This document shows, piece after piece, positions 36,142 to 44,765 of a DNA stretch of 64,000 bases. A program made the translations under genes and the position numbers. The stretch's first letter is position 1. The number at the start of each line of letters is the position of its first letter. The notes beneath the pieces were generated by a model. That model saw only the letters and a program-made list of their open reading frames with translations, was not told the DNA's origin and did no database searches. Where the stretch lies: the NCBI RefSeq assembly GCF_017355935.1, contig NZ_JAFIQT010000008.1, positions 1-64,000 of the forward strand, in the 5' to 3' direction. Source of the stretch: Telluribacter humicola (lineage in GTDB: Bacteria; Bacteroidota; Bacteroidia; Cytophagales; Spirosomataceae).

Positions 36142-36501
36142 CTACCGCTCGCTGATGGAGGATAAAGTCAGGCAGTAGTAGTGGTCCCAACAGCAGACAC
36201 CCTTGAAGCTGAGGCTGGTTTGGTACAGGGTACCACTCACCAGTACCTGCTTACCCACCTGACGGTACTGCTCGGGCAACTCACAGACAAAGCCGCCTTC
36301 CATGGAATCAATGGTACCGGGTACGTGCATGGCAATGAGGTAGCGGGATGAGGTGGAGTCGTAGGTTACGGTACCTGGCCGATCTGTTAAGGTACCTGTC
36401 TGTTTACCACAGTCGAGGCAGGTGGGTTTTAAGGATTCCTGCTGACAGGAGTAAGAAGCAACCAGCAGGACTATGATAAAAAGAACAAGGTACTTTTTCA
36501 T
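36142..36501 (-). CDS. Small lipoprotein
   Basis: 119 residues from the ATG at 36501, chosen because it gives a lipoprotein signal (MKKYLVLFIIVLLVASYSC, Cys at 19); an ATG at 36528 would add nine residues. The mature part has a CLDCG pair, a FVCELPEQ segment and a terminal VCCWDHYYCLTL, so disulfides are likely. I recognise no family. It begins just after glmM in the same direction (71 bp gap) and could share its transcript. Confidence 0.75.
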   Translation of the reverse strand: MKKYLVLFIIVLLVASYSCQQESLKPTCLDCGKQTGTLTDRPGTVTYDSTSSRYLIAMHVPGTIDSMEGGFVCELPEQYRQVGKQVLVSGTLYQTSLSFKGVCCWDHYYCLTLSSISER

Positions 36502-36572
36502 ATGTCTTAGTTGTAAGCCGTCGAACATAGGAAAGAGTACCTTGCGGAATGAAACGTTGGAATATAAACCGG

Positions 36573-37973
36573 CTACTTACGCTCCGATATTACCTCCCTG
36601 ATATCTGATATAATTTTATTCGCCAGGCTATCAGCCGTAGTGCGAGTTTCTGACTCGGAGTAGATACGAATAATAGGCTCCGTGTTGGACTTGCGCAGGT
36701 GAACCCACTCTTTATCGAACTCGATCCGGACACCGTCAATGGTATTGATAGGCTGCTTGGAGTAGCGGGCCTGAATACGCTCCAGGATAAGATCTACGTC
36801 TATGTCCGGTGTCAGTTCTATCTTGTTCTTGGAAATAAAATAGTTGGGGTATGCTCTGCGTAGCATGGAGGCCGATTTGCCGAATTTGGCCAGATGGCTC
36901 AGGAAAAGCGCTATACCTACCAGCGCGTCACGACCGTAGTGTGATTCGGGGTAAATAACGCCTCCGTTGCCTTCTCCTCCGATGACAGCATTATGCTCTC
37001 TCATCATATTCACGACATTGACTTCACCTACCGCTGAGGCAAAATAGCTTCCTCCGGCCTTTACGGTCACGTCGCGCAGGGCAGCGGTCGAAGATAGGTT
37101 TGAAACCGTATTTCCGACCTGGTGCTTCAGTACATAGTCCGCAACGGCTACCAGAGTATACTCTTCACCAAAGGGAGTACCATCTTCACAAATAAGCGCC
37201 AGGCGATCTACATCAGGGTCAACTACTATACCTAGGTTGTAGGAGCCATTCTTCATTTCGGTGCGGATTTCGCGCAGGTGTTCGGGGAGTGGCTCCGGGT
37301 TATGCGCAAAGTGGCCGGTCGGGTCGCAGTTTATTTTAAGGGTATTTTCCATCCGGACGCCCAGGGCCTCTAGCAGCATAGGTACGGCTATTCCTCCTGT
37401 GGAGTTTACGGCATCTATCGCTATCCGAAAGTTGGCGGCCTCGATGGCGGCTCTGTCCACCAGCGACAGCGTAAGGATGTGGTTGATATGTTTGGCGAGG
37501 TAGCTGTCGTCTTCCTGGTAAGTACCCAGTTTTCTGACTTCCACAAAGTCAAAATCTTCCACTTCGGCAATACGCAGGATTTCGCTGCCCTCTTCGCCCG
37601 ATATAAATTCGCCGGTAGCGTTGAGCAGTTTCAGCGCATTCCACTGGATAGGATTGTGGCTGGCCGTCAGGATAATACCTCCGGCAGCTCCCTCAGTAGG
37701 AACGGCTAGTTCGACAGTAGGGGTAGTAGAAAGACCCAGGTCTATGACGTTAAGGCCTACGCCCTGGAGGGCACCGGCCACCAGACGGCTTACCATATTA
37801 CCTGAAATGCGGGCATCGCGCCCGATTACCACCAGATTATTGGAAGGGTTGGTTCGACGCAGCCAGGTACCGTAAGCGGCTGCGAATTTTACGACATCAA
37901 CAGGGGTAAGAGCTTCACCGGTTTTGCCACCGACAATTCCCCTAATCCCAGAAATAGATTTTATCAGCGTCAC
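36573..37973 (-). CDS. glmM: Phosphoglucosamine mutase
   Basis: Interconverts glucosamine-6-P and glucosamine-1-P for UDP-GlcNAc, peptidoglycan and LPS. 466 residues of the alpha-D-phosphohexomutase family: phosphoserine S105 in ILTASHNP, metal loop D252-x-D254-x-D256-R (DPDVDRLAL), and sugar- and phosphate-binding loops (GGEGNGGV near 331-338, RKSNTEPIIRIYSE near 430-443). GlmM is preferred to a phosphomannomutase because Bacteroidota GlmM proteins have this SGIRGIVG start; a broader specificity cannot be excluded. A -7 element lies 29 bp upstream. Confidence 0.92.
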   Translation of the reverse strand: MTLIKSISGIRGIVGGKTGEALTPVDVVKFAAAYGTWLRRTNPSNNLVVIGRDARISGNMVSRLVAGALQGVGLNVIDLGLSTTPTVELAVPTEGAAGGIILTASHNPIQWNALKLLNATGEFISGEEGSEILRIAEVEDFDFVEVRKLGTYQEDDSYLAKHINHILTLSLVDRAAIEAANFRIAIDAVNSTGGIAVPMLLEALGVRMENTLKINCDPTGHFAHNPEPLPEHLREIRTEMKNGSYNLGIVVDPDVDRLALICEDGTPFGEEYTLVAVADYVLKHQVGNTVSNLSSTAALRDVTVKAGGSYFASAVGEVNVVNMMREHNAVIGGEGNGGVIYPESHYGRDALVGIALFLSHLAKFGKSASMLRRAYPNYFISKNKIELTPDIDVDLILERIQARYSKQPINTIDGVRIEFDKEWVHLRKSNTEPIIRIYSESETRTTADSLANKIISDIREVISERK

Positions 37974-38001
37974 AGCTCAATTGTACTTATTAGTTCGGGT
38001 A

Positions 38002-38009
38002 CAAAAGTA
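38002..38009 (-). promoter_or_regulatory. -7 element, glmM promoter
   Basis: TACTTTTG on the minus strand; the -33 region is weak. Confidence 0.5.
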
Positions 38010-38083
38010 GCGAATTTCCTATGCCGTAACAGGATTAATGTATTAAATCGGTCAAGCTCTTATTAAGTGGTGCAGGATAGCGG

Positions 38084-38923
38084 TCAGGCGGGTTCGATGT
38101 CGACCTGCGTGGTAAGCGTAGAGGTAGCCTCGCCATGGAAGGTTCCCATAACCGGGGCCAACTGGTCAAAATCAGCCGAACTACCCAGACTGATGTGATT
38201 ATTGGCAATAGCTTTGCCTTCAGTAGGATCAAAAGCGCGCCAGCCAGCTCCGGGCAGGTATACCTCCACCCAGGCGTGTAGCTCATGCTCCTGCTGCGGA
38301 TTGCCGTACAGGTAGCCACTCACAAATCGGGCGGCAATGCCCAGACTACGGCAAGCAGCTATGAAAAGTCGGGAGAAATCGCGGCATGAGCCGCAGCGGT
38401 CACGGAGCGTATCATCAGGTGGGAGCGCATCGCCCTGCTCACGCATCTGATAGGCAAAGTTTTCGTAAATGTACCTGCTGAGCTCGACCAGGAATGGTAC
38501 CGTCTCCCACCTGGCTTCGGCAGCTATCTGCCGGGCAAACTGCTCTATATACGGAGTGATTTCCTGACGACCCAGGTACGGGAGCAGGTACTTGTGGGTA
38601 CGCTCCGGGTACTGAAAAGGCATGTTCTGAGTATTGAACGGAAACAGCACAAAGTCAAAGACATTGAACTCATCTGAACTAATTACGATCGTGGTCTCTA
38701 CCGACAGCTGACTGGTAGCTCCCTGGAAGTAAGCGATTTGCTGTACATTACCCTCAACATCTACATTCCTGACGAGTTTGGAAGGGAGTGGGTCAATAAC
38801 TAAACTGTAGTTAATCAGCTGCTGGTGTGGATAGGACCGCGGATAGAGATATACAGTATGAGGGTGAAGTACTATGGGTTTGGAATACTCGTAAACCAAC
38901 CGGTGTCTTACCTTAAGATTCAT
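38084..38923 (-). CDS. Transglutaminase-like protein of the Anbu operon
   Basis: 279 residues: an N-terminal beta domain (1-115, LKVRHRLVYEYSKPIVLHPHTVYLYPR) of the bacterial transglutaminase N-terminal type, then a papain-like core with catalytic triad C180 (RCGSCRDFS), H216 (ELHAWVEV) and D232 (FDPTEG). Cytoplasmic, no signal peptide. Its start overlaps the end of the Anbu gene by 11 bases, a coupling typical of this locus. Proteins of this group are thought to cleave or form amide bonds in a peptide made by the locus; the reaction is not known. Confidence 0.92.
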   Translation of the reverse strand: MNLKVRHRLVYEYSKPIVLHPHTVYLYPRSYPHQQLINYSLVIDPLPSKLVRNVDVEGNVQQIAYFQGATSQLSVETTIVISSDEFNVFDFVLFPFNTQNMPFQYPERTHKYLLPYLGRQEITPYIEQFARQIAAEARWETVPFLVELSRYIYENFAYQMREQGDALPPDDTLRDRCGSCRDFSRLFIAACRSLGIAARFVSGYLYGNPQQEHELHAWVEVYLPGAGWRAFDPTEGKAIANNHISLGSSADFDQLAPVMGTFHGEATSTLTTQVDIEPA

Positions 38924-39656
38924 GATGGGGTTCCGTAAGTTTGGAGAATATAGGAGTCATCCAGTCAACGGGAAGTTTCTGTACGGCATTTTTCAGTAGA
39001 GCACTCCACTGGTTAGCTATAAAGTCCAGGTCGTCTTTTTCGAAGCGGTGCTCTATGATATGAAATGAATCTTTCTCGTACATCACTACATCCACGGGGT
39101 AGTCCACGTCATTGGAGCTTACCCGGGTGGAGTCGAAGGAGAGTACTCCCATCTTAAGGGCATCCTGCATGGATGTATCATAACGCAGACTGCGGTACAG
39201 GAGCGGCTTGCCATAGCCGGAGTTGCCAATGATAAAGAACGGTGAGCCCGGTCCAACTTCTATCCAGTTACCCTCGGGGTACAGCAGGAATAGTTTGTGG
39301 TCCTCATCGTCTTCGAGTTGTCCGCCTACAATCGCGAACAGGTTGAAGGAAAGCCCCGCGTCCAGCAGAGCGGCTTTGTCTTCCTCTGCTACGCGCCTTA
39401 CCTGCGCTCCAAATGCATTGACAGCTTTATAGAGTTTGTTAAAAGTATCGTCCTGCTCTTCGAGTACCTCTTTAAAGTAGGTGATCGCCTTGTCACGCAC
39501 AGAGCGCAGCCCCGAAGTCATAATAAACAGGGAGTGGTTTTCGAGTTGGTGAACGGATACCTTCTTGTTACTGGATACTTCCGAACCGGAAGTGAGTCGG
39601 GTATCAGCAATGGCCACAAGACCCGAAGCTACTTTTATGCCGAGGCAATACGTCAT
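38913..39656 (-). CDS. Anbu (proteasome beta-like) peptidase
   Basis: Ancestral-beta-subunit (Anbu, COG3484) member of the Ntn-hydrolase proteasome superfamily. The ATG at 39656 gives MTYCLGIKVASGLVAIADTR, so removal of Met exposes a Thr nucleophile; an upstream ATG at 39722 would bury it and is rejected. D18 and K31/K32 stand where proteasome subunits carry catalytic Asp17 and Lys33. 247 residues, as expected. Anbu forms open ring or helical assemblies; the substrate is unknown. Between the alpha-E and transglutaminase genes, as in other Anbu loci. Confidence 0.93.
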   Translation of the reverse strand: MTYCLGIKVASGLVAIADTRLTSGSEVSSNKKVSVHQLENHSLFIMTSGLRSVRDKAITYFKEVLEEQDDTFNKLYKAVNAFGAQVRRVAEEDKAALLDAGLSFNLFAIVGGQLEDDEDHKLFLLYPEGNWIEVGPGSPFFIIGNSGYGKPLLYRSLRYDTSMQDALKMGVLSFDSTRVSSNDVDYPVDVVMYEKDSFHIIEHRFEKDDLDFIANQWSALLKNAVQKLPVDWMTPIFSKLTEPHHES

Positions 39657-39746
39657 GAGTAAGATACTTTTAGAAATATATTTCCAAAGAAGGCAGAGTC
39701 TATATTTCTCTACATTCTCCAACCGCTAAATTATGAAAAAGTTTCG

Positions 39747-40754
39747 TCAGTCCATCCGCTGACTCTGGAATTGTCCACCTGGGGTCTGGCTCTGTGACTG
39801 CACTGGTTTCAGGCCAAAGTACATATCATATATGGCGCTGTCTATCTCATTGTTACGGATCTGGAACTGGTCGAGGTACTGGTGCAGACCCATCCGGAAT
39901 ATATCTTCTATTTCAGTATATTCGATTTCGCTGCGCAGCTTACTCAGTACCTTTTCGGCCGGATTGGTATGACCTCTTTCGGGGGTAGAGCCGGCAATGC
40001 AGTAAAGTGACAGCTCCGCCTGGCGCATACAGTACGCGATAGACCTAGGGAACAGCTTGTCCAGGATCAGGAAAGCCACGATATTCATCGGGGTCAGGGC
40101 AAGGTGGGTTTGCCGGTACATATTGTACGCACTGACCGACTTAAGCACCGCCGTCCACAGCATCAGGTCCAGCGTAGTGCCTATAGTATTGGTGTCCTGT
40201 AGCAGGGTGAAGTACTTTACATCCAGAAATCGGGAGCTCTTGTCGGCGCGTTCGATGTGGCGTCCCATGCGGCCAAAGTGCCAGGCTTCGTTGCGGGTAA
40301 TGGTGGAGTCTACTACGCCATGAAAAAGCTGGCAACTCTTTTTGACCTCGTTAAAGAATCCCTGCATATGTTCCATGTTACGTAGGTCATCCGGAGAGGT
40401 GTCGCGCAGCCACAGATAAAACGTATTGATCGTTTCCCACATTTCCTTCGAAATGGTTTCGCGGATGGTGCGGGCATTTTCGCGGGCTTCGGACAGGCAG
40501 CTAACGATGGAGTTAGGGTTGCGCTTATCGAAGGTCATAAAGTGGATAACATCTTCCCGCGTGGGTTTCTCGTAGTATTGATAGAATGTATAGTTGTCGG
40601 CCGTAGCGATGATTAGTGGCTCCCACTGCTCATCTATGTTAGGAGGTAGGTCCAGTGCCAGATTAAAATTGACTCCTACAAAACGGGCATAGTTTTCGAT
40701 CCGCTCCATATAGCGGTTCATCCAGTAGATCGAATTGGCAACGCGGCTCAGCAT
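39747..40754 (-). CDS. Alpha-E domain protein (DUF403) of the Anbu operon
   Basis: 335 residues, all-alpha, matching the alpha-E/DUF403 family from its first residues (MLSRVANSIYWMNRYMERIENYAR). It probably acts with a circularly permuted ATP-grasp protein in making a peptide-like product in which Anbu and the transglutaminase act later. Here it leads the operon; the 215-bp gap upstream holds no ATP-grasp gene, and the next gene is an M28 peptidase. Confidence 0.94.
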   Translation of the reverse strand: MLSRVANSIYWMNRYMERIENYARFVGVNFNLALDLPPNIDEQWEPLIIATADNYTFYQYYEKPTREDVIHFMTFDKRNPNSIVSCLSEARENARTIRETISKEMWETINTFYLWLRDTSPDDLRNMEHMQGFFNEVKKSCQLFHGVVDSTITRNEAWHFGRMGRHIERADKSSRFLDVKYFTLLQDTNTIGTTLDLMLWTAVLKSVSAYNMYRQTHLALTPMNIVAFLILDKLFPRSIAYCMRQAELSLYCIAGSTPERGHTNPAEKVLSKLRSEIEYTEIEDIFRMGLHQYLDQFQIRNNEIDSAIYDMYFGLKPVQSQSQTPGGQFQSQRMD

Positions 40755-40969
40755 CTTATGTATTGGTGATTAGTTCTATAACTTACGGTTGTCCTGTCTT
40801 GGAAGCCGGACCAGGTACCTTGTAATTAAGGAATAAATAAAAAATGGCCTGCATATGCAAGCAAATAGCAGAGGATCAGGGAAAAGTATAAAAAAGACCT
40901 TGATCGTTTCTACATTATAGGCTGAGGAGAGTTGGATGGTTTGGTTTTGACTGGTTAAACAGTCTCACC

Positions 40970-41833
40970 CTAAGCAAGATGTACGATGGCCCGGCAGGCC
41001 CCGTTGACTACTTCTGTCATCCTGGCAAAGTCGAGCGTATCAATGGTATCTGACTTTTGGTGGTAGTTAGGGTTGCGGATAAAGGAGGTATCGTTGATCA
41101 TAAGAGCCGGATAGCCAAACTGCCAGTAGCTGCGCTGGTCAGATAGTCCGGCCAGCCCGTCACCCGTTGGAAAGTGTATGACCTGTACATCAATGGCTGC
41201 CCCCTCGGCCATCAGGCGGTGTACCTTGCTGGTAAAGTCGGTATAGGTTTGGATACCTACCACAATGATGAAGTTGGCAGTATGAGGGTATATCTTGGCC
41301 AGTTCGGGAGAGGGAAAGCCCTGGGAGTTGGGCGCATCCGAGAAGTACCCGATCATTTCGTAGCAGATCATCCCGATTACCTCCGCATTTTGCTCATGCA
41401 GAGATTTAGCATGTATATAGCTACCCATCAGATCAGTACTGAAGAATGGAGGCTCCTCCAGGCAGTACGCCACAAAGTCGATCTGGTAGTCCAGGACGGG
41501 CTGCTGCTCAAACACTAGCCGGGCGGTCTCGAGCAGACCGGCTACGGCACTGGCGTTGTCGTCGGCTCCGGGCTGGTCACCACATACATCGTAGTGGGCA
41601 CCTACAATAAGCCTTCTGGACCGGCCGGGGTTATAGGTCGCAATGACGTTCTTGTACTCGTTGCCGGTGGCCCTCCAGGTTTGTATCTCGGTAGGGGCAC
41701 CGGCATTGTTAAATTCATCTTCAATATACTGTACTACCCGGTCCAGGGATTCCAGGTTCTGGTAGTTTCTAGCGGGTTTTATGGACGTCAGAAATTCAAC
41801 ATCTTTATATAATCTGGCAGTGTGTGCTCTCAT
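40970..41833 (-). CDS. M28 family zinc peptidase
   Basis: 287 residues of the M28 aminopeptidase/carboxypeptidase clan. Visible metal ligands: H80 and D82 (GAHYDVCG), bridging Asp in PGADDNAS (D91/D92), catalytic Glu pair E126-E127 (CLEEPP), and a later His in NYHQKSD (near 270). Unlike most Bacteroidota M28 proteins it has no signal peptide, so it seems to work inside the cell, perhaps on peptides. It lies upstream of the Anbu operon in the same orientation but 215 bp away, so its link with Anbu is open. Confidence 0.88.
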   Translation of the reverse strand: MRAHTARLYKDVEFLTSIKPARNYQNLESLDRVVQYIEDEFNNAGAPTEIQTWRATGNEYKNVIATYNPGRSRRLIVGAHYDVCGDQPGADDNASAVAGLLETARLVFEQQPVLDYQIDFVAYCLEEPPFFSTDLMGSYIHAKSLHEQNAEVIGMICYEMIGYFSDAPNSQGFPSPELAKIYPHTANFIIVVGIQTYTDFTSKVHRLMAEGAAIDVQVIHFPTGDGLAGLSDQRSYWQFGYPALMINDTSFIRNPNYHQKSDTIDTLDFARMTEVVNGACRAIVHLA

Positions 41834-41908
41834 ATCCGGATCTTTTATTCAGAAAAACTATTGGTCATAGTCTTTCCTAAACCCTTTTTTTGCCAGACTG
41901 TTTTTGGG

Positions 41909-42949
41909 CTACACCAGTCCCAGTTCCTGCCTCACTTGCCGGGCACCGGCGCACATATTAGCTAGTTTCTGACGGGAGGCCCAGCGGGCGGTCTGGCTAA
42001 GGCCGCAGTCAGGGGCCACGGCCAGTTTTTCGGCGGGCAGGTACTTCAGGCAGCGGTGAATCCGCTCCACTACGTCCGCTACGCTTTCGACGTAGTAATT
42101 CTTTACATCAATGATTCCAACGGCCACGTCCATCTTCTGCCCGAACTCCGCAATCAGCTCCAGTTCATCAAATTCACGATTAGCCATTTCGACGTGTACT
42201 TCATCCACACTCAGGTCCAGGAAGTCGGGTAGCATAGGGTGAATTTTGCGGTAGCCGACAGGACGCCCCTTAAAGTTACCAAAGCACAGGTGGGTAGACA
42301 GGCGGCATTTGCCTACAATGGGGGCTACCGTGCGGTTAAAGATATCTATGAAGCGGCGGGTATCCTCCTTATAGGCATAGCAGCTCATGGAAGGCTCATC
42401 GACCGTAATCTCGGTACAGCCCGCTGCCACCAGATCTTCCAACTCCTTGCGTACGATGGGTAGCAGGGCTTCGGTCAGGTCATAGCGGTCTTTGTACAGC
42501 TCACCATCCGGAATCATACGGCCGCTGAGGGTGTAGGGGCCGGGTACGGAGGCTTTGAGCGTGGGACCGGCAGGGGCCAGTCGGTTTAGTCGTTTGTATT
42601 CGGCTACGGCACCCAGTCCGCCGGGAGCGGTCAGTGGCTCTACGACACTATGCTTACCCCGCTGGTCATGGGCAGGAGGGCCAAACTTGCGTGTTTCGGC
42701 GTGGTTAGGTATCAGGCCTTTCAGAAATCCGTAAAAGGAGAGATTGAAGTCCAGCCGGGTTTGTTCTCCGTCAGAGATAACGTCGAGCCCCGCCGTGACC
42801 TGATCATGAATAGCGGCTACCACAGCATCTTCGATCATTTCTTCTACATCGGCCGGACCAAATTTATCCAGGTTCTGCGAAGCAAATTCCAGCCAGCCCG
42901 GAAAAGGATAGCTGCCAATAACAGTAGTACGTATGGGAGTAGGTTGCAT
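41909..42949 (-). CDS. MetE-like cobalamin-independent methyltransferase
   Basis: 346 residues equal to the C-terminal catalytic half of MetE: zinc ligands H220, C222 (STHLCFGN), E254 (DEVHVEM) and C315 (APDCGL) are all present, as is the homocysteine-site IGSYPFP. The N-terminal half of full MetE is missing by design of this short family, whose members in archaea and bacteria may use a methyl donor other than folate or a methylated corrinoid protein. Methionine synthesis or methyl transfer to a thiol is the likely role. Single gene; REP-like simple repeats flank its upstream region. Confidence 0.88.
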   Translation of the reverse strand: MQPTPIRTTVIGSYPFPGWLEFASQNLDKFGPADVEEMIEDAVVAAIHDQVTAGLDVISDGEQTRLDFNLSFYGFLKGLIPNHAETRKFGPPAHDQRGKHSVVEPLTAPGGLGAVAEYKRLNRLAPAGPTLKASVPGPYTLSGRMIPDGELYKDRYDLTEALLPIVRKELEDLVAAGCTEITVDEPSMSCYAYKEDTRRFIDIFNRTVAPIVGKCRLSTHLCFGNFKGRPVGYRKIHPMLPDFLDLSVDEVHVEMANREFDELELIAEFGQKMDVAVGIIDVKNYYVESVADVVERIHRCLKYLPAEKLAVAPDCGLSQTARWASRQKLANMCAGARQVRQELGLV

Positions 42950-42953
42950 GGGG

Positions 42954-43139
42954 TTTAGCTGTTAGTTTTTGAGTAGTATAGACTGCTTGCCATGTAGTTA
43001 ATGGTGTTGTGGTAGAGGTGAGTGTGGCTTCTTCTGAATGGCTGTTTTATCGTCTTCGTGGTTACAAAACACAGTAGCTTTTTCTTGCTGTTGAAAAGTG
43101 CTAACAGCTAATAACTGCCAGCTAACAAGCTAAAAGCTA
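42954..43139. repeat. Short AGCTAA/TTAGCT-type intergenic repeats
   Basis: The gap holds TTTAGCTGTTAG at 42954-42965 and a run of GCTAACA, GCTAATA, GCTAACAA and GCTAAAA copies at 43100-43139, the last reaching into the stop codon of the SIS gene. Related copies lie at 50258-50270 and 50395-50408. They look like dispersed repetitive extragenic sequence. Confidence 0.45.
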
Positions 43140-43916
43140 CTTCCCTACGTTAGCGTACAGCCGGGCCAGGCGGTGGGCATGCTCATCGTAAGCAGCTTCG
43201 AACAGCTCTACGGCACGCTCAGGACCCACTACGACGCCGGCACTAAGTACCTTGGGTGGTTGCCCCGCCTCAGTCAGCAGGCGGGCTACTTCGGCTTTGA
43301 TGCAGTTGACCAGTACGGCTCCTCCCAGGGTACTTCCGGGCGCTACGGGTGTATCCAGCCCCGGTACCTGTACCATGGCGTCGCCCACGGGAGCTCCAGT
43401 ATCCAGCACCAGGTCCGCAAAGTCACTCAACTTTTTGCCGTCGGTCCGTTTGGAAGTACTCTGGTCGGAATGGTCTTTGGTGATCAGAGCTACCACCTTC
43501 ACCCCACGCTGCTGGAATAGTTCTGCCATTTCGATGGGTACTACGTTGCAGCCGCTGGAAGAGATGACCAGCGCCGTGTCCAAATCCGATAGGTCAAAGT
43601 TGCGCAGGATGCGGTCGGCCAGTCCGGATACATTCTCCAGAAACATCGCCTGACGCTGGCCGTTGGCACCTACCACCAGGTTATGAAAAGTAAGCGATAG
43701 CTCTACGATAGGGTTGAAGCCGGGGAAAGAGCCGTAGCGGGGCCACATTTCCTCGACCATAATGCGGCTATGGCCACTCCCGAATACATGTACCATGCGT
43801 CCGGCCAGGATGGAGTCGGCAAACAAGCGGGCAGCCGTTTGAATTGAAGATTCCTGCTGCTCTATAGTATCGAGTAGGGAACGGCTCTTGGATAAGTACT
43901 GCTGAATAACGTTCAT
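43137..43916 (-). CDS. SIS-domain (sugar isomerase-like) protein
   Basis: 259 residues from the ATG at 43916; longer in-frame starts would run into the beta-lactamase gene. One SIS domain that binds phosphosugars, with HVFGSGHSRIMVEEMWPRYG (about 42-61) and the phosphate-binding run VISSSGCNVVPIEMAELFQ (about 116-134). It is closest in style to MurNAc-6-phosphate etherase-like or phosphosugar-binding SIS proteins rather than to isomerases. The ROK kinase further up the strand could supply a phosphosugar; that is inference. 43 bp after the beta-lactamase gene. Confidence 0.85.
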   Translation of the reverse strand: MNVIQQYLSKSRSLLDTIEQQESSIQTAARLFADSILAGRMVHVFGSGHSRIMVEEMWPRYGSFPGFNPIVELSLTFHNLVVGANGQRQAMFLENVSGLADRILRNFDLSDLDTALVISSSGCNVVPIEMAELFQQRGVKVVALITKDHSDQSTSKRTDGKKLSDFADLVLDTGAPVGDAMVQVPGLDTPVAPGSTLGGAVLVNCIKAEVARLLTEAGQPPKVLSAGVVVGPERAVELFEAAYDEHAHRLARLYANVGK

Positions 43917-43959
43917 GCTAAAAAGGTAGTAAGGGTAGGGGTGAGGCCAGAGCAGCCTA

Positions 43960-44748
43960 TTATAGTATGTTGAGGTCTTGCAGGATCTGGCGTGTAATGG
44001 TTTTTCGCTTGGGGCCAAAACTATCCATCTTCTGATCCAGAGGCTTGTAGATACGGGTAGCGAAGAAGTAGACATTCCCCTTCGACTCTACGTAACCCAC
44101 GTACCAGCCAATGTCAGACGAGTCTACTTCTGCCCAACCGGTCTTGGCACGTAGGGTATAGGCAGGGGTACGCTCCTCTATCATGATTTCTTTCCCGATG
44201 CGGTAGGTCTGCTCACTGAACGGCAGCGACTGGGTATGTATCTTCTGTAAAAATTTAAGCTGCTCTTCAGGAGATATTTTCAGACTCGTTCCCAGCCAGA
44301 ACTTCGTCAGTCCACCGCTTATATCCTGATTGCCGTAGTCCAGCTTCTTGAGGTAGCTCCTGTACTTGTCTTCCCCGATATGCCGGGCCAGCTCCTGATA
44401 AAACCACACCGTTGAATTCCTGTAAGCCATCTTCAGGTCGTTGTCTTCATTCCAGGCGGGTACCATACGCTGGGTGCCATCCCATTTAAGTACTTCGTTT
44501 TCGTCCCTGACGGCCTGTTCTTCCAGGGCAATAAAGGTATTGGGTATCTTGAAGGTCGAAGCAGGGGAGGTAGCTTTGCGGAATTCGCTGGTATTGGTAG
44601 TATAGTACTTCTTCTCATTAAGATTATAAAGACTGAAACTACCGGTTACACCCGCTTCCCGGAAGTACTTATCGTAAGGGAGTTGGGTCTGAGCGGAAGC
44701 CATTAGGCTGACCAGCGATAAGCCCGCTAGAACTAGTACATATTTCAT
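43960..44748 (-). CDS. Class D (OXA-type) beta-lactamase
   Basis: 262 residues from the ATG at 44748 (signal peptide to about SAQ20; an ATG at 44760 adds four). All class D motifs are intact: S64-x-F-K67 (carbamylated Lys), S112-x-V114, Y138-G-N140, K202-T-G204, plus W151 facing the carbamate. It should hydrolyse penicillins in the periplasm; the spectrum is not predictable by eye. No integron, insertion sequence or resistance gene surrounds it and its composition matches neighbours, so it appears to be a resident chromosomal gene. The stop of the metzincin-like gene lies 17 bp before its start. Confidence 0.93.
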   Translation of the reverse strand: MKYVLVLAGLSLVSLMASAQTQLPYDKYFREAGVTGSFSLYNLNEKKYYTTNTSEFRKATSPASTFKIPNTFIALEEQAVRDENEVLKWDGTQRMVPAWNEDNDLKMAYRNSTVWFYQELARHIGEDKYRSYLKKLDYGNQDISGGLTKFWLGTSLKISPEEQLKFLQKIHTQSLPFSEQTYRIGKEIMIEERTPAYTLRAKTGWAEVDSSDIGWYVGYVESKGNVYFFATRIYKPLDQKMDSFGPKRKTITRQILQDLNIL

Positions 44749-44765
44749 GCGTAAGTACATTGCTT

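Noticed and set aside
39657-39722. N-terminal extension of Anbu
   Set aside because: It would hide the Thr that becomes the nucleophile; Anbu proteins begin MTYC.
43917-44075. N-terminal extension of the SIS protein
   Set aside because: It overlaps the beta-lactamase reading frame and has no SIS-family similarity; the ATG at 43916 starts the conserved part.
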